Source: Chara braunii
Taxonomy: Eukaryota; Streptophyta; Charophyceae; Charales; Characeae
NCBI GenBank assembly: GCA_003427395.1
Contig: BFEA01000278.1
Location: 1,076,472 to 1,101,235, forward strand
DNA: 24,764 bases
Direction of reading: 5' to 3'
Part shown: piece by piece, positions 18,004 through 24,764 of the stretch
How positions within the stretch are numbered: position 1 is the first letter of the stretch
How the letters are laid out: each line of letters starts with the position of its first letter
Notes under the pieces: generated by a model
Told to the model about the DNA's origin: nothing
Database searches by the model: none
Seen by the model: only the letters and a program-made list of their open reading frames with translations
Program-made: the position numbers and the translations under genes

Positions 18004-18167
18004 GCGTGTGTGTGTGTGTGTGTGATCGGGTGGGGGTGGGGGGGGCGACCCATCCCCTACCAATCAATCAATCAATCAATCCAATCAATCAATCAATCAA
18101 AAGAGAAAAAAAAGTTAAAAAAAAGGGGAAAACCCGCTTTTCTCGTTATTTTTATTTTTCCTTTTTT

Positions 18168-18205
<38 letters not shown>

Positions 18206-18243
18206 CTGGTGGGGGATGGGGCGCCCCCCCAACCCCCACCCAA

Positions 18244-18293
<50 letters not shown>

Positions 18294-18346
18294 ACTTGCG
18301 CCGAAGTTGGGCGGGGTCCTCGCCCGCGCAACTTGGGTGAAAGAAA

Positions 18347-18386
<40 letters not shown>

Positions 18387-18443
18387 TTGGGTGGGGGTTG
18401 GGGGGGCGACCCATCCCCCACCAATCAATCAATCAATCAATCA
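18004..18443. repeat. Three-unit alternating palindrome
   Basis: Unit 1 (18004-18099) is (GT)n, a G-rich core ending CGACCCATCCCCTACC, then (AATC)n. Unit 2 (18171-18290) is the reverse complement: (GATT)n, GGTGGGGGATGGGGCGCCCC, CCCAACCCCCACC, then (AC)n. Unit 3 (18349-18443) repeats unit 1. The joins are themselves imperfect palindromes: an A-rich/T-rich arm pair centred near 18130, and AAGTTGGGCGGG with CCCGCGCAACTT (18304-18315 and 18323-18334, one mismatch). The segment could therefore form large hairpins or cruciforms. No transposase or other coding sequence is associated. Confidence 0.88.
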
Positions 18444-18528
18444 AAAAAGGAAAAAAAATCTATCTGTTTTGAGTCCGGTTTTGTTTTTGTTTTTTTAAAA
18501 ATAATTTAATTGCTAAAAAAATAAACAG

Positions 18529-18577
18529 AAAAATATGGGGATGTAGAGAGCAAAAAAATCTACACCCCCATATTTTT
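18529..18577. repeat. 19-bp near-perfect hairpin
   Basis: Arms AAAAATATGGGGATGTAGA (18529-18547) and TCTACACCCCCATATTTTT (18559-18577) pair with a single mismatch around an 11-base loop. Flanking A- and T-rich stretches extend the imperfect pairing outward. Confidence 0.92.
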
Positions 18578-18637
18578 TTTTGTTTTTTCCACCTATGTTT
18601 TGCCTGCAAAAAAAAAATCCGCGGGCCGAGTTGTACC

Positions 18638-18720
18638 ACGTTCAACTCGGTTCAACGGGGAGTTGAAACGGGAGTTGAATGGGAGTTGAACCGTTCAACT
18701 CAAAACCCCCGTTGAATCGG
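18638..18720. repeat. GTTGAA/TTCAAC cluster with palindrome
   Basis: This cluster has seven GTTGAA or TTCAAC motifs in both orientations. It includes the perfect palindrome GAGTTGAAC-C-GTTCAACTC at 18683-18701 and is related to the tandem repeat at 17571-17838. Confidence 0.85.
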
Positions 18721-19326
18721 ATTTCGGACACATAGTCCACGATATAGGTGGCAATCTAGGATTCCAGCTCAATGGTATGGGTGGCAGTCCAGGATTCCAA
18801 TGACTCGTTGCAATATGACTAGAAGCAAGCAAGAAAAGAAGCCCCCATTTGATGAACTGTACGAGTGCCAAAACTTGGATGATGTCCAGTTTATCCATCG
18901 GTGCAGCAACGCAAAGGAGGATGCCGTCGAAAGGAACATATTGAACTTTACCAAGTGTGGAATGGTCTTAAGCCGTTTGTATGCGACAGTCGTATACTTT
19001 ATAGCGATATATATATAATAGATGTGGAGTAGGCGGATAGCGGAAGCTCATTCCATTGGAAGGTTGTCAACGTTGGGACAATTTACAGAAATTACGGGGG
19101 TCGATAACCAGTAGACACCTATCAAATATGTGGGACCGCCAAGCATTTATTTACTAAGAAGATGTTGACGGGAAGGCTTATATTTCATCAAATATATCAT
19201 GAACATGAAGTGTGTCATGAGTAGGCAATCGGATCCTGTACAAGAGTACAAAACAACACGTCATATTGAATTGTATATTGGGGCATTGGCGGCCATCAAA
19301 GCATTGCGTTGCGTAAAGTACGTATG
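18721..19326. other. No recognisable gene
   Basis: Short ORFs occur on both strands (for example 72 codons from 18800), none with a recognisable domain. Locally GGATTCCA(G/A) is repeated (18758 and 18792). Confidence 0.45.
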
Positions 19327-19605
19327 GGACCTCACTCCACTGCTTTAGAAATGTGCAAAATGATAATGGATCTTCTGCTATAACTTGGAAAGATATGCTG
19401 TCATATTTTCCTTTTTTCTTGGATGTGAGCAGTAGTGAACCGAGGTCCATCGTCCGAACAGTGTTGTCAAATTCAACTGAGCCTGTCTAAAAATAAATGC
19501 AGACCTGTGCAACTGTACCAAAACTTTTGCGGCCACGGACCAAAACCGAATAAAAAATGTCACGCTTGCATCAGAGCTTGGCGAACAATGGGGACTTTAT
19601 GCTCA
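19327..19605 (+). repeat. Foldback repeat family, copy 1 (decayed)
   Basis: It shares with copy 2 the block ATGTGCAAAATGA, then GATCTTC, TGGAAAGATA and a downstream GTGCAACTGTACCAAAAC with CAGAGCTTGGCGAACAATGG. Its terminal arms, GGACCTCACTCCACTGC and GAGCAGTAGTGAACCGAGGTCC (19427-19448), are a degraded version of the perfect arms in copy 2. Confidence 0.7.
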
Positions 19606-19745
19606 TGAACTTTGACTGATATTTATTGGTGCCTTAATATATAAAAAAATTGTAGGTCACTCCCACTAAATATTATACTTGTTGCATGGCATTGTGCTTC
19701 CAACATATGTTAGGATGGGCTGTACTACGTTGACATAAGCGATTA

Positions 19746-19995
19746 AGGGCCTCGCTGCACTACTCTTGAAATGTGCAAAATGAGAGTGAATCTTCCTCTA
19801 GAATATGGAAAGATACACGGCCATGATTTTTGTCTTTTGTGCATTTCAAGAGTAGTGCAGCGAGGCCCTAAGTCTCTGCACAAACATGGAACGCTCGTGC
19901 AACTGAATCAAAGCAGTTGGCGGCGCATGCCAAAAGAAAAACAAAAATGCCACACTCACATTCCGGCAAAGCTTGGTGCGCAACGGAACCCTCCT
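19746..19995 (+). repeat. Foldback repeat family, copy 2
   Basis: Inverted arms at 19746-19780 and 19835-19869 (AGGGCCTCGCTGCACTACTC and its reverse complement, continuing to 35 bases) match at 33 of 35 positions around a 54-base spacer. The spacer and the following 120 bases align with copy 1. It could be a foldback element or a small-RNA hairpin precursor; there is no coding evidence. Confidence 0.85.
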
Positions 19996-20734
19996 GGTCC
20001 CTCCTCCTTTAAATAGTATGTGTTTATTTTATTTTACACCAGTACCCCTTACTTACGCGGGCGAAGCTGCATTGGCCCATCTTGTACGAGTTATACTTCC
20101 GGCCAGATGCAGCTAAAATGAGGGTGCGTTGTGTTCGGGGGAAGACGGTAAGGGGGCGCAGCCCAGAACACTTGTATGTCGGATAAGGGCCGCGCGAGGG
20201 CTCATTCCTCGCAGGTCTATCTACATCTACATCCACCAAAGAAGCAGTTAGCCATTAAGTATTGCCACCAACGGGATTTGAGCATTTGATCTTGTTATCA
20301 ATGGTTTCAAACTTGTAACCTATTGAAATTATTTGTAAAAAAACAGTTGCTGGCATCCCGTGCTGAATCCTATGCAGCCATATTGGGCTTTAGTATGTTT
20401 TTTCCCCCCACTTTCCTAAAAGGGAAGGTGCTGCTGAGCCTGGGGTGTACCCGCCTGGCGGACAATGCTACACACAGGTAACTACTTTCAAACAGATAGC
20501 AGTTTTGAGTTCTGGTGAATTCAGTGAGGGCGGGGGCTACAGACGTCGCAAAGTTTTTGTAGGTGCAATTGCAAAAGGCCAAGCGGATTTGCACACCCAC
20601 ATCAGGGCCATAAAACAAACATGTCAGCCTAAAAGGCCATTCCACTGTGCCCATATCTTTTTGGGACATTTTGACATATATCTCAACTTATGGGGGTATT
20701 TGGAAAATTACTCCCCAGCCCCCCAAAAAAAGGA

Positions 20735-20736
<2 letters not shown>
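19996..20736. other. No recognisable gene
   Basis: Nothing supportable was seen on either strand. ORFs of about 100 codons (20370-20669 minus, 20445-20798 plus) have no recognisable motif and overlap one another. Confidence 0.45.

Positions 20737-20777
<41 letters not shown>
20737..20777. repeat. (CT)n microsatellite
   Basis: A CT tract of about 20 units ends directly at the adaptor sequence at 20778. Confidence 0.97.
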
Positions 20778-20779
<2 letters not shown>

Positions 20780-20815
20780 GTCTCTTATACACATCTAGAT
20801 GTGTATAAGAGACAG
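20778..20815. other. Head-to-head Tn5 mosaic ends: sequencing adaptor
   Basis: CTGTCTCTTATACACATCT followed at once by AGATGTGTATAAGAGACAG is a 38-bp perfect palindrome of two 19-bp Tn5 mosaic ends. This is the known junction adaptor of Nextera mate-pair libraries, left where the two ends of a circularised fragment meet. A natural Tn5 insertion would not give two mosaic ends in this orientation with nothing between them. The sequence is therefore almost certainly artificial, and the left and right flanks may come from places kilobases apart. Confidence 0.97.
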
Positions 20816-21200
20816 CCCCCTTGTGCGACCTCGCAACCTCCTTGTTCTCCCTGGCGGCCCCCTCCTCCTGTTGGCATGAACTCCTCCTCCTAGCACAACC
20901 TCCACCTCCCACCGGTGGAACCTCCTCCCCCTCCCGCACAACCTCCTGCAACCTCTCGTCCCCATTGCACGACCTGCGCCTGCCCCTCCCACGACTTCCT
21001 CCTCCCGTTTGCACGACCCACTCCTCCCCCTCCTCGGATCTCCTCCTCCCCCGTGTGCGACCTCCTCCTCCCCCTCGCACGACCTCCTCCCCGTCCTTGC
21101 ACGATCTCCTCCCCCTCGCGCGACCTCCTCCCGGTCCTTGCACGACACGCACTTCCCCCTCGCAGATTATCTTCGGACCTCCTCCTCCCCCTCACATCGG
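20816..21200. repeat. C/T-rich minisatellite
   Basis: Irregular units such as GCACGACCTCCTCCCC, about 20-30 bp long, repeat with variable CTCC runs. Long ORFs on both strands (Arg/Gly/Glu-rich on minus, Pro/Ser-rich on plus) come from the strand asymmetry and lack stop-free selection in any one frame. The array begins right at the adaptor. Confidence 0.85.
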
Positions 21201-21326
21201 CCAAGGCATCAGCACGCCGTTGGATGCTTTGTAACTTAGAACTATTTTATTGTGGTTGCCGCTGGATTCGAAGTCACGTCTGGAATTCAACAGTTTCATG
21301 TGTGCATCAACTGGGCAACCTGCCAC

Positions 21327-21396
21327 TGTGCAAAATGAGAAGGAATCTTCCGCAAGAACATAGGAAGATACACCGCGAGCGACAGATGCATTGAAA
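21327..21396 (+). repeat. Foldback repeat family, copy 3 (partial)
   Basis: CTGTGCAAAATGAGAAGGAA, TCTTCC, ATAGGAAGATACAC and TGCATTGAAAAG match the inner part of copies 1 and 2 in the same order. Terminal arms are missing. Confidence 0.7.
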
Positions 21397-21406
21397 AGAA
21401 ATCCCG

Positions 21407-21408
<2 letters not shown>

Positions 21409-21445
<37 letters not shown>
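21409..21445. repeat. (AG)n microsatellite
   Basis: A plain AG tract just right of the partial foldback copy. Confidence 0.97.
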
Positions 21446-21448
<3 letters not shown>

Positions 21449-21505
21449 TCCTTCCATTGATAGGATAAGCAAAATCGAAAACATCGAAATATACACTACT
21501 ACACA

Positions 21506-21508
21506 CGT

Positions 21509-21591
<83 letters not shown>
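21506..21591. repeat. (GT)n then (GA)n compound microsatellite
   Basis: About 13 GT units change without interruption into about 30 GA units. Confidence 0.97.
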
Positions 21592-21593
<2 letters not shown>

Positions 21594-22170
21594 GAGGAGG
21601 GGTTGGCACGGAGATGGAACCCTTGGACTCCTAATGCTATCTTTTTTTTTTTTTACCCCTTACAGAAGTTACATTTCTGTTTTGTGGGCGATGCCACAAC
21701 AGGCACTGTACTCCCCCTGAATGTCTGGGCATGTAGGAGGCAGGGTGATCCCAAAGGGGCGCAAGCATGAACCTATCCTCTATGCATGCTGTTGTTACTT
21801 TCAAACTGAGGTCCATTGAGAGGCAATCGGCTATAATTGTTTTATGTTGTATGGTCTGAGGCCTGCAATAATAGCATATGGTGCAAGAAAACGAGTCTGC
21901 ATGAGTTCTTGGACGTGTACAATACTTACTACAAGTCTTGTATGTGGGCAACATGGAGTTGGGCCGAAGCTGATGCCCGCATTATTGAATGATGATCAAT
22001 GCACTCTGATGCTTGACTACAATGTGCAGGATTGTAGACGTGGCCGGTGTTTGAGATTAGATGGGTTGTACCATCATCATCACTGCGGGATCCACAGATT
22101 TGATGATGGCACAGGCTGGTCATGAACCTCATTGAAGCAGGGAAGAGTGGGCGTGACAATTTGTAACAAG
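21592..22170. other. No recognisable gene
   Basis: There is a T run at 21641-21653. The 94-codon ORF at 21844-22125 has no recognisable domain, and its four His residues come from CAT repeats. Confidence 0.45.
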
Positions 22171-22508
22171 AATGAGAGCAGTAGTGCTTGTGCCAGATTT
22201 TGAGAGTGCAGTGTGCCAACGGTATTTGTACAGACAATGCTGACGTGAAGGAGGCAGGGCTGGCGTTTTTCAGCAGGCGTGAGGATCACAAGAGAGTAGT
22301 AGCGCCCTTGTCAGATTTTGAGGGAGAGAAGAGACTCGAGTGCGCTGCTTGATAGTGCTATTTGAACAGGCAAGGCTAATAAGAAGAATGAGGCAGGCCA
22401 ATGTTGTTCAGCAGGCGTAAGCATCACACCATTGGCAACAGGCAAGGCTAATAAGAAGAATGAGGCAGGCCAATGTTGTTCAGCAGGCGTAAGCGTCACA
22501 CCATTGGC
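22171..22508 (+). repeat. Tandem repeat array with a 72-bp near-identical pair
   Basis: Units at 22365-22436 and 22437-22508 (AACAGGCAAGGCTAATAAGA ... CACACCATTGGC) differ at one base. Upstream, diverged longer units begin GAGAGCAGTAGTGCTTGTG (22171) and GAGAGTAGTAGCGCCCTTG (22291), both containing CAGATTTTGAG and TTCAGCAGGCGT. A further weak copy lies near 22630-22675. Confidence 0.92.
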
Positions 22509-23618
22509 ACCATCCATTTTGTCCCCTTTGTAATTTACTGTTGCAGCTGACTAATCTGGGACGTTGGGAAGGAGTGGGCGACCCCTATATTGCACACAGG
22601 ATGTATGTATACCCAGTGAAAGTTGATGATGCAACCCAGCGTTGTTGAGCAGACATAAGGATCACAGCATCCACAGAATCTCTTGGGTCTCATTTTTTGC
22701 ACATTTTTTGCACAGGTGTGGGCAGGCCACCTATCATATCACGTGCAGGGTGGTTGCGATCATGATCATTCAGAAAGGTGGCTTCCTGATTAAAGATGAT
22801 ATGACAGCCATCCATGCACATGGTAGTGTCCCTTCTTGGCCCTGAAATGAGGAAAGAGAAGCGGACAAATGATTCCCACCCCGTTGTGTTAAGTGGGTCG
22901 AAGTTCTGGAGAATGTACTGCCAGAGTGGTTGTGAGCCTCTGGCAGAGTGTCTGCTGTTCATAATGCGGACACGAGAGGAACGGCAAGTGGTGGCGTGCC
23001 TTTATGGTGGTGACTGGCTCATGAACTTGTGCCCCAGTAGGAGCAATAGTTCCTGGGAAGCAATAGTCCCTTCCCAGCGCCCCTGACCTCCAGTAGGAGC
23101 AATAGATGTTGGGGTTCCTGAGATGGACAAATGCGGACAAGAGAGGAACGGCTTTTATGAGAGCCAACCCAACCCTAGATGCAGACCCTTGTGGTTAACG
23201 TTGGTAGGATATGGTGCATGATTGTGTGTGCATGGTGCTGCTCATGCCTTGGTCAAGTGATGCTTGACCGGTGTATACCATGAAGAGGAATAAGGCTCCA
23301 CTGGTGCTACGTTCGTACTTGGAAAGCATGAACCCGGTCGTTATCATGGTTGTGGTCATGCTTGGTAAGCATGAATCTAGCACCGGTGGGAGCTGGCCCG
23401 GACCTGAAAATGTGTCGGCTATGTGGTTTCTTCTCAAGGTCCACAACATCATGGGAATGCGTGGGCAAGGGAAGGTGCACATGTTGGACGACTCCATCAA
23501 CCCACCAGTGCCTGGGATTCATGTTGGGAGTGAGTATGGGGTATATAATTCAGGTGGCTATGCTGATGAGAGGCAGATCCAGGACAAGGGGAAGAGTTTT
23601 CCATGTCATAATAGGCAA
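22509..23618. other. No recognisable gene; weak duplications
   Basis: AGTAGGAGCAATAG occurs at 23036 and 23092, and a GCGGACA(C/A)GAGAGGAACGGC string at 22968 and 23133. AAGCATGAA(C/T)C recurs near 23325 and 23367. ORFs of 90-130 codons on both strands overlap one another and show no known motif. A minus-strand frame at 22690-22962 (LWQYILQNFDPLNTTGWES) reads somewhat protein-like but I cannot place it. Confidence 0.4.
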
Positions 23619-23866
23619 GTTTGAAGAAGAGAGGGAGTGGGAGTTGGAGGTGGAGGTGGAGGTGGTTGGGCAGGAGGGGAGCCACGTGGACATCAGACTG
23701 GTGCAGGGATATGGGTCAGGGGCGCTGTTGACAATGACAGGATAAGTGAGTTTGAAGAAGAGAGGGAGTGAGAGTTGGGGGTGGTTGGGCAGGAGGGGAG
23801 CCGCGTGGACATCAGACTTCTGCGGGATACGGGTCAGGGGCGCTGTAGACAATGGCAGGATAGCGG
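23619..23866 (+). repeat. 131-bp tandem duplication
   Basis: Copy 1 (23619-23749) and copy 2 (from 23750) both run GTTTGAAGAAGAGAGGGAGT ... GGGTCAGGGGCGCTGT ... GACA. Copy 2 is shorter because a GAGGTG triplet-type run is contracted. Confidence 0.9.
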
Positions 23867-23888
23867 CACTGCGCGCGATGTGTTCTGG

Positions 23889-24236
23889 CCAAGGACGAGA
23901 GAGAATCTGAGTTGTCAAGTAGCATGCGTACGAGGGTGTGCTATGGCAGGTTGCTATGCCTGTCGTGAGGAAAGATACACGAGTCAGTACCAAGATCAGT
24001 AGTTGGACGAGCACCAGAGCAACCAGATGAAGAGGAGGAGGGGTGGACACAGGAGCGTCAGCCAAGGACGAGAGAGAATCTGAGTTGTCAAGTAGCATGC
24101 GTACGAGTGTGTGCTATGGCAGGTTGCTATGCCTGTCGTGAGGAAAGATACACGAGTCAGTACCAAGATCAGTCGTTGGAGGAGCACCAGAGCAACCAGA
24201 TGAAGAAGAGGAGGGGTGGACACAGGAGCATCAGCA
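23889..24236 (+). repeat. 173-bp near-identical tandem duplication
   Basis: The copies start at 23889 and 24062 with CCAAGGACGAGAGAGAATCT and differ at only a few bases plus one AAG/AGG slippage. The high identity points to a recent duplication or an assembly repeat. Confidence 0.94.
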
Positions 24237-24764
24237 AAGACAAGGAGTGGTGCAGCAAAGACTGGAGGGTCTGAAAGATGGGTGCAGGAGTGAGAGTTCG
24301 GATGGTTGCCCAATGGATGGAAAAAGAGACGCAATGGCAATAGATAAATCAGCGGTGAGTGTCAGACAGCTCTGTGCCCGCCTGGACAATGAGTGACCGT
24401 CTCTGCAGCATATCCTATCCATTCCTTTGTGCACTCCCGTTCCAATGATGAAGGAGGTGGTGCTGGGAAGAGCATGAAAGAAGCGGAAACAGCCTGCTGG
24501 AAAGGAGATGAACGCAATACCCAACTCGAGTGTTTCGCTATAGGCGGTGTGGCCCACGGAAGCAGCGCAGATAGCATGTCAGTTGCTGTGGCGAGGAAGG
24601 AGGGTGGGGCGCGAGTGGAGAATGGAAAGGTGAAAGGAAGAATGCCTGAGAAATGAATGCAGAGCAGGGTAGGAGCGGGGCAGAAAGGATAATTGTGATG
24701 TGGAGCTGAACCAAGAGAAAAAGGCAGAGGTCTGGTGGTGCTGAGTGTTGACGGCCACGTGGTC
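24237..24764. other. No recognisable gene
   Basis: Purine-rich DNA with an 88-codon plus ORF (24393-24656) of no recognisable family. The window ends without a feature boundary. Confidence 0.45.

Noticed and set aside
20778-20815. Natural Tn5-type insertion
   Set aside because: Two mosaic ends directly abutting, with no transposon body and no 9-bp target duplication, match the library adaptor, not a transposon.
20688-21394. Long overlapping ORFs on both strands around the C/T-rich repeat
   Set aside because: They arise from a stop-poor purine/pyrimidine-biased repeat, occur in several frames at once, and some read through the artificial adaptor.

Overview
This is eukaryotic nuclear DNA dominated by repeats. 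It has no bacterial gene structure: no operons, no ribosome binding sites, and every recognisable protein is a decayed retrotransposon protein. Plant-style Ty3/gypsy chromovirus proteins, an initiator-tRNA-Met primer site and very long GA/CA/TA microsatellites suggest a land plant or streptophyte alga. A large repeat-rich charophyte such as Chara would fit, but that is an impression, not a demonstrated match.

Left half (1-13016): after a (GA)33 tract and a short degenerate repeat, a 5'-truncated Ty3/gypsy element (element 1) runs from about 584 to 4195. Its order is gag (Arg/Gly-rich tail and CCHC knuckle), protease, reverse transcriptase, RNase H and the beginning of integrase. Several stops and frameshifts break it, and active-site residues are lost in protease and RNase H. 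Its integrase zinc finger is cut at 4195/4196 by a second Ty3/gypsy chromovirus (element 2). Element 2 consists of a 5' LTR at 4196-5540, a tRNA-iMet primer site at 5542-5553, a 1.5-kb leader with a possible intron, gag, protease, RT, RNase H, DDE integrase and a C-terminal chromodomain in a different frame. It ends with a polypurine tract at 12561-12573 and only the first ~440 bp of the 3' LTR (12574-13016). The rest of the 3' LTR and of element 1 is missing, so 13016 is a deletion or assembly breakpoint.

Middle (13017-16612): a frameshifted minus-strand remnant resembling a Josephin-type (ataxin-3 family) deubiquitinase lies against the truncated LTR. It is followed by TA/GA/CA microsatellites and three copies of a ~230-250-bp module whose ends are simple repeats, which looks SINE-like. 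Next comes one unrecognised 158-codon ORF (14919-15395), then low-complexity DNA. A 52-bp repeat next to TA tracts occurs at 13350 and again at 16561.

Right half (16613-24764): no recognisable gene. It holds GTTGAATCCC short tandem repeats, perfect hairpins, a three-unit alternating palindrome built of (GT)n/G-rich/(AATC)n blocks (18004-18443), a foldback repeat family (19327, 19746, 21327), a CT/C-rich minisatellite and tandem repeats of 72, 131 and 173 bp. At 20778-20815 two Tn5 mosaic ends sit head to head. This is the signature of a Nextera mate-pair junction adaptor, so the assembly is probably chimeric there and sequence to the left and right of it may not be neighbours in the genome.

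No undescribed multi-gene system could be supported. The most useful observations are the nested chromovirus, the adaptor artefact, the Josephin-like remnant, the alternating palindrome and the foldback family.
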